Positions 8,130 through 15,845 of a DNA stretch of 64,000 nt are shown in pieces. A program made the position numbers and the translations under genes. The DNA is from Salinimonas iocasae (lineage in GTDB: Bacteria > Pseudomonadota > Gammaproteobacteria > Enterobacterales > Alteromonadaceae). The stretch's first letter is position 1. Each line of letters begins with the position of its first letter. Under the pieces are notes generated by a model. That model was given only the letters and a program-made list of their open reading frames with translations, ran no database searches and was not told the origin of the DNA. Location: positions 3,364,001 through 3,428,000 of the forward strand of contig NZ_CP039852.1 of the NCBI RefSeq assembly GCF_006228385.1, in the 5' to 3' direction.

Positions 8130-8498
8130 ATGGAAGCTGTAACGGGAATCGGCGGGCTCTTTTTTCGCTCTAAGTCCCCTGAAAAACTCGCAGGGTGGTA
8201 TGAGAAAAATCTTGGTATTAGCCCTGTACCAGATAGCTATGACAAAGCGGGCTGGCAGCAGCAAGCAGGAACGACTGTATTTGCGCCATTCAAAAACAAC
8301 TCAGATTATTTTGGCGACGACAGTAAAAGCTGGATGATTAACTTTCGCGTTAACAATCTGGACGCAATGGTAGCGCAGCTTGAAGGCGCAGGGATTCCTG
8401 TTTCAGTCGATTCAACCATTTACCCTAACGGGCGGTTTGCAAGGTTATGCGATCCTGAAGGGAACCCTATTGAACTATGGGAGCCTAACACTCCATAA
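8130..8498 (+). CDS. VOC (glyoxalase/bleomycin resistance) family protein
   Basis: 122 residues forming a single vicinal-oxygen-chelate module pair: GIGGLFFRSKSPEKLAGWYEKNLGI at the start, the central NFRVNNLDAMVAQLEGAGI helix and the final CDPEGNPIELWEP motif with the metal-ligand-type glutamate. Proteins of this size usually dimerise. Substrate cannot be told; stand-alone VOC proteins include glyoxalase-like enzymes and antibiotic-binding proteins. AGGAATCACTGTAA precedes the ATG. Confidence 0.85.
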   Translation: MEAVTGIGGLFFRSKSPEKLAGWYEKNLGISPVPDSYDKAGWQQQAGTTVFAPFKNNSDYFGDDSKSWMINFRVNNLDAMVAQLEGAGIPVSVDSTIYPNGRFARLCDPEGNPIELWEPNTP

Positions 8499-8531
8499 CA
8501 CAAATCAATCATCCCTCCTAAGGAGCCTTTG

Positions 8532-9125
8532 ATGGAACATCCACTTTCATGCGAATGTAACACCGTCCAGGGCCATGTACTTCCCGGCGCAACCGCCAGC
8601 AGAGTTTTATGCTACTGCAAAGATTGTCAGGCGTTCGCCCGATACCTGAATGCTCAGGACACCGTATTAAATGTGCAGGGCGGCACCCATATTGTGCAGC
8701 TGGCCGCCTCGCGAGTGGTTATTACTAAAGGTCAGTCCCATATCGCTGCGGTTCGTTTGTCAGATCGCGGGCTGATTCGCTGGTACGCCAGTTGTTGCAA
8801 TACGCCTATCGGTAATACGCTGCCGACAAATCAGCTTCCCTTTGTGGGTCTTGTCGACAACATTCTTAATCAGGCATCTATTCCAAATGACTTTCCGGGA
8901 AAAATTGCGGTAGTCCATACCCAGTCTGCAATTGGCCATCCCAAACCATCAGCACACGGTTTACCCGGCACCATGTGGCGCTTTCTGCGCATCGTAGCAA
9001 AAGCCCGTATGTCTGGTGCGTATAAGCAATCACCATTTTTTGATGATGACGGCAAACCGGTTGTCGATCCGGTTGTGCTAAGTGATGCAGAAAGGAAAAA
9101 GCTTAAAAATGCGGGTGCAACGTAA
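8532..9125 (+). CDS. DUF6151 / GFA-like cysteine-rich protein
   Basis: 197 residues. The head has CECNTVQGHV, then CYCKDCQAF, and the middle WYASCCNTPIGNT, which reproduce the zinc-binding Cys pattern of glutathione-dependent formaldehyde-activating (GFA) type folds; the longer C-terminal half with GLPGTMWRFLRIVAKARM fits the DUF6151 group. Enzymatic activity is unproven. ATG 8532 with CTAAGGAG is preferred to the TTG three bases earlier. Follows the VOC gene by 33 bases. Confidence 0.75.
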   Translation: MEHPLSCECNTVQGHVLPGATASRVLCYCKDCQAFARYLNAQDTVLNVQGGTHIVQLAASRVVITKGQSHIAAVRLSDRGLIRWYASCCNTPIGNTLPTNQLPFVGLVDNILNQASIPNDFPGKIAVVHTQSAIGHPKPSAHGLPGTMWRFLRIVAKARMSGAYKQSPFFDDDGKPVVDPVVLSDAERKKLKNAGAT

Positions 9126-9382
9126 CAGAATTTCGTTTGATTGCCTGAGCAGAGCATGACATAACCCGAAAGCGGTAAGTATTGTTGATTAGAGTGTTTT
9201 ATCTTCGCAGAAGCCTTTCGCGCGCAGCCAGCAGGCGCTTATATCGTTACTTGTCCGCGCTATTTAGCAATCATCTTATATTTTTACACTAAAGTTCAGT
9301 GTCAGAACGCCTGTTGCTGCGCTATTTTATAAATAGGTAGCGCGGTGCTTCAATCGTACCGCTTCACCACGGGGAAAGCGTT

Positions 9383-9880
9383 ATGTTGCACATTCATCAG
9401 GTTAGCCTGTTAATACTGAAAACACTGGCTCGTCCGCGTGTTATTCAGGCCCTTTTTCTTTCATCATGTGCTGTATCGCTAGGCTACTTGTTGTCGTGGC
9501 CCTTCCTGTGGCTTTTATTTCCGATATTGCTGGTCAGCGAGATTGTACTTTTGGTTGGAAGCAAACCTGCTTCATTACCTTTTTCCAGTGAGGAGATCAG
9601 CCCCTGGAAGTCGCTTCGCGTTGCCGATGGATTTCTTTATGTTGGGCGCAATGCATTACCGGTGTCCTCTGTGCCGGTAGCAATACTGGCGCATCAGAAT
9701 AATTATGTCACTTTACAGTTACCGCAAAATACCATCGGCGGCAAAATTCCGGTAATAACATTCAGCCCCATTTACTTTCCTGCCGTTAAAGCATTTATAC
9801 GGCTTCGCTTGCCAGATACGGCAATGCATATACTCGCGGCCGGCCATACCGCTGCACCTGAGATAAGAAAGGCTTCGTAA
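9383..9880 (+). CDS. Membrane-anchored protein with beta-rich tail, unknown
   Basis: 165 residues, ATG with GGGGAAAG ahead. Two hydrophobic segments (about 23-42 and 44-62) are followed by a beta-rich stretch (SLRVADGFLYVGRNALPVSSVP) and a terminal part that ends with FSPIYFPAVKAFIRLRLP. The architecture, two helices and then a PH-like module, is like that of the genes at 4522 and 10141. The 257-base spacer in front holds no gene I can see. Confidence 0.5.
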   Translation: MLHIHQVSLLILKTLARPRVIQALFLSSCAVSLGYLLSWPFLWLLFPILLVSEIVLLVGSKPASLPFSSEEISPWKSLRVADGFLYVGRNALPVSSVPVAILAHQNNYVTLQLPQNTIGGKIPVITFSPIYFPAVKAFIRLRLPDTAMHILAAGHTAAPEIRKAS

Positions 9881-10140
9881 CGTTAATTATCGTTGTTGAA
9901 TCGCCAGTCACCGGGCATTACACGATGTTCATATTTTAATCTAACAACGCCATACGCCAGATGTAGCAAGGGCTGTACATAACCAGTTTATGACGTTTTT
10001 ACGACAGTTAGATGAAACAATTCTAGGAAGACACCCTTAATTTGTATATAATTTGTAAACGCGTGTGTTATACGTAGTGCTGGCGCAGTTGTAGATTTAC
10101 AAAGGCGCAGGTTTTCCTGATAAAAGAAGAGGACAAGCCT

Positions 10141-10494
10141 ATGTCTATCTATCTTTGTATTAGCGGTATCGTTTTTAGTGTTTATCTTATCGCCAACCTG
10201 TGGGCAATGAGTTCAAACCGTTTGAATCAGCCAGGGTATGTGCTTACCGATTTGGACGGTTTAGTTGGCGTTCGTCACAACAGCCTGTCCCGATTATTTT
10301 CAGGCTTCACCACCCTTGTTGCTAAACAACACATACGTCGCATACAGGTATCTTCAGAATGTCTGACGCTGTTTACTGACGCTGATGACTGCGTCAATAT
10401 TTGGCTTTCTGATCGCTACTTGCCTATTAATGCAAATTACGCCAAAGTACTCTTTCCTCAGGCCGAGTTTGTAGATAGCCCGTTTCTCCCCTAA
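10141..10494 (+). CDS. Membrane-anchored protein with beta-rich tail, unknown
   Basis: 117 residues, ATG with AGAGGACA upstream. One N-terminal membrane helix (about 3-23) is followed by a domain with alternating strands (YVLTDLDGLVGVRHNSLSRL, HIRRIQVSSECLTLFTD) and the tail NYAKVLFPQAEF. It could be a small PH-like domain on the membrane. The 260-base spacer before it contains TTGTATATAATTTGTAA-like AT-rich sequence near 10041 that may hold its promoter. Confidence 0.5.
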   Translation: MSIYLCISGIVFSVYLIANLWAMSSNRLNQPGYVLTDLDGLVGVRHNSLSRLFSGFTTLVAKQHIRRIQVSSECLTLFTDADDCVNIWLSDRYLPINANYAKVLFPQAEFVDSPFLP

Positions 10495-10698
10495 AAATTT
10501 ATTCCTCTTACTGTTTTTACAAAGATAAAACAGTGCATTAACGGGAATGATAAAACTCGTAAAGCTTCCCTACCACCGCTCTCAATTGCACCAATATGGA
10601 CATCGCCTCTGAACATCGTGATTACCTGATGTGCGCGTATAATCCTCATCGATTTTCACACCGCATAGCAATTATCGCTTTACAGGAAAATTAGTCAC

Positions 10699-11349
10699 AT
10701 GCAGAAAACACAACACGGTTTTGTTGAAGACCTTTTTGCGCTGGTCTGCGCAGGACTATTTGTCGCGTTCGGCGTTTACTTATTTCAGTCTCAGGACTTA
10801 ATGGTCGGAGGCGCAGCAGGGCTGGCATTACTCGGCACGCATGCGTTGCCAATGGACTTTGGCCTGATATTTTTTCTTATCAATTTGCCTTTCTATGCGC
10901 TGGCATGGACACAAATAGGCAAACGCTTCACGATCAACACCTTTATTTCGGTTACTACGGTATCGGTATTGTCTGAACAAATTCCTAAATTTGTAGACAT
11001 CTCAAATGCTAATCCCCTGTTTGCCGCTATTTTTGGTGGAATGCTGATTGGCGTGGGTATGCTGATTATGTTTCGCCACACCTCTAGTTTGGGCGGAGTG
11101 GGTATTCTGGCGTTCTTTCTGCAAGGAAAATATGGCATTCGCGCCGGTACGTTTCAGTTAAGTGTAGACACAGTAATTCTGTTGAGCGCGCTGGTATTTA
11201 TAGAATGGCCACTGGTGGTGGTATCAGTGCTGGCCGCTTTTTGTCTGAACATGGTGCTTTCGCTAAACCATCGCCCGGAGCGTTACGAAGCCGCACCTCA
11301 GGCGCGTCAGATTAGCGTGGAACATGGCGCACAGCCCCAGGGAAGTTAA
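10699..11349 (+). CDS. YitT family membrane protein
   Basis: 216 residues with five to six membrane segments and the YitT-family hallmarks: FGVYLFQSQDLMVGGAAGLALL, a central GGMLIGVGMLIMFRHTSSLGG stretch and the terminal YGIRAGTFQLSVDTVILL. The family (DUF161) is widespread; transport or sensing roles have been suggested but none is established. It is followed by a rho-independent terminator, so it seems monocistronic. Confidence 0.85.
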   Translation: MQKTQHGFVEDLFALVCAGLFVAFGVYLFQSQDLMVGGAAGLALLGTHALPMDFGLIFFLINLPFYALAWTQIGKRFTINTFISVTTVSVLSEQIPKFVDISNANPLFAAIFGGMLIGVGMLIMFRHTSSLGGVGILAFFLQGKYGIRAGTFQLSVDTVILLSALVFIEWPLVVVSVLAAFCLNMVLSLNHRPERYEAAPQARQISVEHGAQPQGS

Positions 11350-11365
11350 TCAGGTAATATTCAAT

Positions 11366-11394
11366 AAAAAAGGTCGCGAAAGCGGCCTTTTTTA
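11366..11394 (+). terminator. Rho-independent terminator after the YitT gene
   Basis: Inverted repeat GGTCGC-GAAA-GCGGCC with flanking A and T runs (AAAAAA before, TTTTTTA after). It lies 17 bases beyond the stop codon and can work on both strands because of the A run. Confidence 0.85.
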
Positions 11395-11410
11395 TTGCGC
11401 AGTTATAAAG

Positions 11411-11433
11411 AAAAAAACCCGGCAGAAGCCGGG
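11411..11433 (-). terminator. Rho-independent terminator facing left
   Basis: CCCGGC-AGAA-GCCGGG preceded on the plus strand by seven A residues; read on the minus strand it is a strong GC stem followed by T7. It ends transcripts coming from the right, presumably the alr-ZIP unit, whose last stop codon is 183 bases away. Confidence 0.75.
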
Positions 11434-11615
11434 CAAGGAACATGAGGATTACTTCGCTGCTTTTTTCGGATTGGGCTAGTCACGATCAAAAAATCGCTGA
11501 AGCCTTCTTTGATTGTTATGACTGCGTCCGTACAACAAAAAGGCATCCGAAGGTTGCGCAACATCTTTACTATATCTCTAACCCCGCGATGCTGCCTTTA
11601 TTCTTTAGGCTAAAG

Positions 11616-12395
11616 TTACAGCGACGTATCCAGTAGCATCATCAGTATAAAGCCGCCCAGTAGTGTGAACGTTGCCAGATTCTGATTACCGTTATTATGG
11701 GTTTCCGGAATAATTTCATCGCTGATAACAAACAACATGGCACCAGCGGCAAAAGCCAGCGCCCAGGGCATCAGCGATTCCAGTGTAGCCACCGCCATAG
11801 CTCCCAGTAAGCCTCCTACCGGCTCTACCAGGCCCGACGCAATACCGATAAGCGCAGAGCGAAGTGGTGTATACCCTACTGACAGCAATGCCACGGCCAC
11901 CGCCAGTCCTTCAGGAATATTCTGCAGCCCAATGCCGATAGCCAGCGTGACCCCGTTTTTGACCTCACCGCCCGCAAAGCCAACACCTACGGCAAGCCCT
12001 TCAGGAAAGTTATGTAAGGTAATAGCGGTAACAAACAGCCAGATGCGGCTTAGCTTGTAGGCATCGCTACCTTCACGGCCCCGCGAAAAATGTTCGTGGG
12101 GTACGTATTGGTGGATAAGGAACAGCACTGCCGCACCAAGAAAGGTTCCCCCGGCCACGGATAAGGGCCCGGCCAGGCTGCTATCATAATGTTCAGAGCC
12201 GTATTCAAGCGCTGGTAACAGAAGCGAAAAGAAAGTGGCGGCTAACATAATGCCTGCTGCCAGACTTAAAAGGCCGTCTTCCATACGGCGCGACAGACGT
12301 CTTATAGTAAAAACGCCCAATGAGCCCAGTGCGGTACCTGCACTGGCACATAAGCTGGCCACAAAGCCCATTACAACTACACTACCGGGATCCAT
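11616..12395 (-). CDS. ZIP family divalent metal transporter
   Basis: 259 residues from ATG 12395 (an in-frame ATG at 12455 would add 20 polar residues and overlap alr). Eight membrane segments are expected. The two metal-binding helices are visible: HNFPEGLAVGVGF (helix 4) and QNIPEGLAVAVALL (helix 5), with a histidine-containing loop QYVPHEHF between helices 3 and 4. These are marks of the GufA/ZupT branch, which moves Zn2+ and related ions into the cytoplasm. It follows alr by 43 bases on the same strand. Confidence 0.88.
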   Translation of the reverse strand: MDPGSVVVMGFVASLCASAGTALGSLGVFTIRRLSRRMEDGLLSLAAGIMLAATFFSLLLPALEYGSEHYDSSLAGPLSVAGGTFLGAAVLFLIHQYVPHEHFSRGREGSDAYKLSRIWLFVTAITLHNFPEGLAVGVGFAGGEVKNGVTLAIGIGLQNIPEGLAVAVALLSVGYTPLRSALIGIASGLVEPVGGLLGAMAVATLESLMPWALAFAAGAMLFVISDEIIPETHNNGNQNLATFTLLGGFILMMLLDTSL

Positions 12396-12438
12396 ACTCT
12401 GCTTAATTGTTGATGATGAAGTTACCGACAGGTATTGC

Positions 12439-13560
12439 TTATCGGTAGCGAACAACTCGTGGTACGCGTGGTGACACGCGAGTCATGAGCTCATAAGATA
12501 TTGTGCCGGCACATGCGGCTACTTCATCAATACGCAGCTTTTCGCCCCAAAGCTCAACAAAATCACCAATTTGCACCTGACCAACCTCAGTAACATCCAC
12601 GGTCAGCATGTCCATTGAAACGCGCCCTGCCAGCGGTGCACGCTGACCATTTACCAGTACCGGCGTACCGTTGGAGCAGTGCCTTGGATAACCATCCGCG
12701 TAACCAATTCCGATAGTGGCAATAATACTGTCCTTCTGCGCCTGCCAGGCCTGTCCATAGCCTACGTATTCTCCGGCTTTAATGTGCCGTAGTGCAATAA
12801 CAGAAGCACGCAGTGTCATTGCAGGCTGAACACGGGATAGATAGGAGGCATCGTGCATAGGGTTACTGCCAAATACACCTAACCCAACCCGGTTCCAGTT
12901 GCCATGGGAGGCAGGCCAGCCAAGCGTGGCGGGCGAATTAGCGATACTGACGGCCAGGCCGGTTTGCTTCACCAGTCTGGCAAATTTGTCCAACTGATTA
13001 GCAGTGGCCGAATTATCGGTATCATCCGCACTGGCCATGTGGGTAACCAGTACACAGTCATCACCAATAATCTGGCTGTAGTCTGTCAGCGCGCGCTGCG
13101 CATCTTCAGGTGTCATTCCCAGCCGGTGCATACCGGTATCTACTTTAAGCCAGATCCCAGGCGGCTGTGTCGGCGTCTGTCTTTTTACCCATTCCAGCTG
13201 GGTGGTGTCATGAACAACAATGGTCAGATTTTCGTCGCGAGCCTGCAAACATTCTTTTTCCTGATGCGGGCCTTCCAGAACCACGATAGGCGCATCAATA
13301 CCGGCTTCACGAAGCTTAATAGCTTCCTCGGTAATAGCGACAGCGAAGGCGGGCGCTTTGTTTCTTAAAATGCGCGCAACATTGATCGCGCCATGCCCGT
13401 AAGCATCGGCCTTGATGACCACCATTGTCTGGCTTTGCGGTGCCAGACTGCACAGGTAGTCAAAGTTGTGAATAATGGCATCTGCGTGAATGATTGCCTG
13501 AGTTTGTCTGCTCAACGTATTGTTACTGATTGCTAAACCGGATGGCCAGCATACTAGCAT
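12439..13560 (-). CDS. alr: Alanine racemase
   Basis: PLP enzyme that interconverts L- and D-alanine for peptidoglycan. The PLP lysine lies in VVIKADAYGHG and the catalytic tyrosine region in IGIGYADGYPR; the C-terminus GTISYELMTRVSPRVPR is diagnostic. 373 residues from ATG 13560, slightly longer than usual at the N-terminus; a TTG at 13515 (giving LSRQTQAII) is an alternative start. An in-frame upstream ATG at 13647 is improbable. It is divergent from murQ across about 140 bases, tying D-Ala supply to the cell-wall salvage cluster. Confidence 0.93.
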   Translation of the reverse strand: MLVCWPSGLAISNNTLSRQTQAIIHADAIIHNFDYLCSLAPQSQTMVVIKADAYGHGAINVARILRNKAPAFAVAITEEAIKLREAGIDAPIVVLEGPHQEKECLQARDENLTIVVHDTTQLEWVKRQTPTQPPGIWLKVDTGMHRLGMTPEDAQRALTDYSQIIGDDCVLVTHMASADDTDNSATANQLDKFARLVKQTGLAVSIANSPATLGWPASHGNWNRVGLGVFGSNPMHDASYLSRVQPAMTLRASVIALRHIKAGEYVGYGQAWQAQKDSIIATIGIGYADGYPRHCSNGTPVLVNGQRAPLAGRVSMDMLTVDVTEVGQVQIGDFVELWGEKLRIDEVAACAGTISYELMTRVSPRVPRVVRYR

Positions 13561-13703
13561 GAAAATACCCCGGCATTGGAAGCCAGCCTCGCTACCACGT
13601 ACATTTTTAACGGTCGCTGGCAAAATTGTAGCGCTGCCGGCTTGCAAGCCGTTTTCATCAGGTCGATACTGCCCGCTATCATCAGTTTTACTACAGGTAC
13701 TTT

Positions 13704-14624
13704 ATGGCAGGCTCCCAGGAAACGCTGCTGGCGCAACTTGATACGCTCATTTCCGAAGGCAGAAACCCCGCAACCATGCATATTGATGAAGGTACATCGC
13801 TGGATATCGTCCGTATGATAAACCGTGAGGATCATCATGTAGCCCCGGCGATTGAAAAGATATTACCTGAAATTGCGGAGGCGGTGGATCGTATTGTGGA
13901 CGGTCTCAGCCGCAAAGGCAGGCTTTTTTATATCGGCGCGGGAACCAGTGGCCGGTTAGGTATTCTGGATGCGGTAGAGTGCAGACCGACCTTCTCTGTC
14001 GATGACACCCTGGTAAACGGCATTATCGCTGGCGGCGAGCGCGCCATCATGCATGCGGTGGAAGGTGCAGAAGATGACGAAGTTCAGGGTCAAAAAGATT
14101 TAGATGCCCACACCATCACCCGCAATGATGTAGTTGTTGGCCTGTCGGCCAGCGGCCGGACACCCTATGTGTGTGGTGCGCTTCGCCGGGCCAGCGATCA
14201 TGGCTGTACAACGATCGGTATCGCCTGTACACCTGAATCACCAGTATTGACGTTATCAGATATCGCCTTATGCCCGGTGGTGGGCCCGGAAGCGCTTACC
14301 GGTTCGACCCGAATGAAGTCAGGTACTGCACAAAAGCTGATTTTAAATATGTTGTCTACCGCGTCCATGATCAGGCTGGGCAAAACTTATCAAAATCTGA
14401 TGGTTGATGTGAATGCGTCTAACGAAAAGCTGCGGGCGCGGGCTATCCGTATTGTTATACAGGCCACCGGCTGCGAGATATCGATAGCAAAGCAGGCTTT
14501 AAGTGAGGCCGGGCAGAAGACCAAAGTGGCCATTGTTATGGTTCTGTGTAACGTTGATGCAACAATAGCCAGTGAGATGCTTCAAAACAGCAACGGTTTT
14601 TTACGCCAGGCAACAAAGGAGTAA
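13704..14624 (+). CDS. murQ: N-acetylmuramic acid 6-phosphate etherase
   Basis: 306 residues, full length for MurQ. It splits the lactyl ether of MurNAc-6-phosphate to give GlcNAc-6-phosphate and D-lactate. The SIS domain shows IGAGTSGRLGILDAVECRPTF with the catalytic Glu, and AVEGAEDD with the second acidic residue; GLSASGRTPYV and TGSTRMKSGTAQK bind the phosphate. First gene of the rightward salvage cluster; namZ starts two bases after its stop, so they are co-transcribed. No MurNAc kinase is seen in the window. Confidence 0.95.
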   Translation: MAGSQETLLAQLDTLISEGRNPATMHIDEGTSLDIVRMINREDHHVAPAIEKILPEIAEAVDRIVDGLSRKGRLFYIGAGTSGRLGILDAVECRPTFSVDDTLVNGIIAGGERAIMHAVEGAEDDEVQGQKDLDAHTITRNDVVVGLSASGRTPYVCGALRRASDHGCTTIGIACTPESPVLTLSDIALCPVVGPEALTGSTRMKSGTAQKLILNMLSTASMIRLGKTYQNLMVDVNASNEKLRARAIRIVIQATGCEISIAKQALSEAGQKTKVAIVMVLCNVDATIASEMLQNSNGFLRQATKE

Positions 14625-14626
14625 AT

Positions 14627-15769
14627 ATGAAAGTGTTATACGCACTACTCTTACTACTGTCAGTTATCGCGCTTCCCGCTTACGCATTGCAGGTCGCTGC
14701 CGAGCAACCGGCTAAGTACCTGCCATTGTTGAAGGAAAAGCGGGTTGCTGCAGTTGTTAACCAGACCAGTCAGGCCCTGGACGGGCATCTGGTAGATTTC
14801 CTGCTCAGTGAAGATATCAATCTGATAAAGATCATGGCACCGGAGCACGGCTTTCGCGGTAAACAAGCTGCCGGTGAGACGGTTATCGACAACATTGATA
14901 CAAAAACCGGTCTGCCCGTCGTCTCCCTCTACGGTAAGAATAAAAAGCCATCTCCTGATATGCTCAGTGATGTTGATGTATTGCTGTTCGATATACAGGA
15001 TGTCGGCACCCGTTTTTACACCTATATCAGCACGCTGCACTATGTCATGGAAGCCGCTGCCGAGAACGATGTGACCGTAGTGGTATTGGACAGACCCAAC
15101 CCTAACGGGGCTTTCGTTGACGGCCCGGTAAGACAGCCTGGCTTTACCTCATTTGTGGGTGTCGATCCGCTGCCATTGTTACACGGCATGACTGTCGCCG
15201 AACTGGCCCTCATGATCAAAGGCGAAGGATGGATAAATCAGGCTGAAAGACTAACCTTGCATACGGTAGCGGTAGAAAACTATTCACGTAACATGGCGAT
15301 TACCTTACCGGTTCCCCCCAGCCCTAACCTGCCTAATGCGACTGCCGTGCGTCTTTACCCGTCATTATGTTTGTTTGAGGGAACCACTGTCAGTGTCGGG
15401 CGCGGTACACCTTATCCGTTTCAGATCATCGGCCATAACAATGTTCGACTGGGCGATTTAACCATCACCCCTGAAGCAGTGGATGCTGCACCGTCACCTA
15501 AACTGGAAGGTACTGAGCTGATGGCGAGGGATCTTCGTCAAAGTGCCATGAAGGGTTTCGATATCAGCTTGCTGATAAACACCTACCAGCAGTTCGTAAA
15601 CGCCGGCGAGACATTTTTCAGCCATCCCGATTTTTTCGATAAGCTGGCCGGGACGGACGAACTCAGGAAAGCGATGGTTGCCGGGCAGGATGCAGCCACC
15701 ATAAGAAAGCAGTGGCAGCCTGAGCTTGATGCGTTTAAAAAACGCCGGGCGCCCTATCTGCTTTACTGA
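14627..15769 (+). CDS. namZ: Exo-beta-N-acetylmuramidase NamZ-like (DUF1343)
   Basis: 380 residues with a signal peptide of about 20 residues ending in AYA. Family motifs of DUF1343/GH171: MAPEHGFRGKQAAGE, LFDIQDVGTRFYTYISTL, LDRPNPNG and the FEGTTVSVGRGTPYPFQ stretch. In Bacillus the family member NamZ removes MurNAc from non-reducing ends of peptidoglycan glycans after NagZ removes GlcNAc. Position between murQ and a D-lactate dehydrogenase supports the same role, in the periplasm. The symbol follows the Bacillus name; biochemical identity here is inferred. Confidence 0.85.
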   Translation: MKVLYALLLLLSVIALPAYALQVAAEQPAKYLPLLKEKRVAAVVNQTSQALDGHLVDFLLSEDINLIKIMAPEHGFRGKQAAGETVIDNIDTKTGLPVVSLYGKNKKPSPDMLSDVDVLLFDIQDVGTRFYTYISTLHYVMEAAAENDVTVVVLDRPNPNGAFVDGPVRQPGFTSFVGVDPLPLLHGMTVAELALMIKGEGWINQAERLTLHTVAVENYSRNMAITLPVPPSPNLPNATAVRLYPSLCLFEGTTVSVGRGTPYPFQIIGHNNVRLGDLTITPEAVDAAPSPKLEGTELMARDLRQSAMKGFDISLLINTYQQFVNAGETFFSHPDFFDKLAGTDELRKAMVAGQDAATIRKQWQPELDAFKKRRAPYLLY

Positions 15770-15777
15770 TAAAACAA

Positions 15778-15793
15778 ACGGGTTGATACCCGT
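15778..15793 (+). other. Hairpin between namZ and the D-lactate dehydrogenase gene
   Basis: ACGGGT-TGAT-ACCCGT, a perfect six-base stem eight bases after the namZ stop, without a following T run. It may reduce read-through or stabilise the upstream part of the message rather than terminate fully. Confidence 0.4.
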
Positions 15794-15845
15794 GCGTTTA
15801 TCCCATTAAATGAGTTTATTACTGTAATGTCTGGATTCGTTACCG

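Noticed and set aside
1..10500. Integron-like gene cassette array
   Set aside because: Small one-directional genes of cassette type are present, but spacings are often under 30 bases and I find no repeated attC-like imperfect palindromes or integrase.
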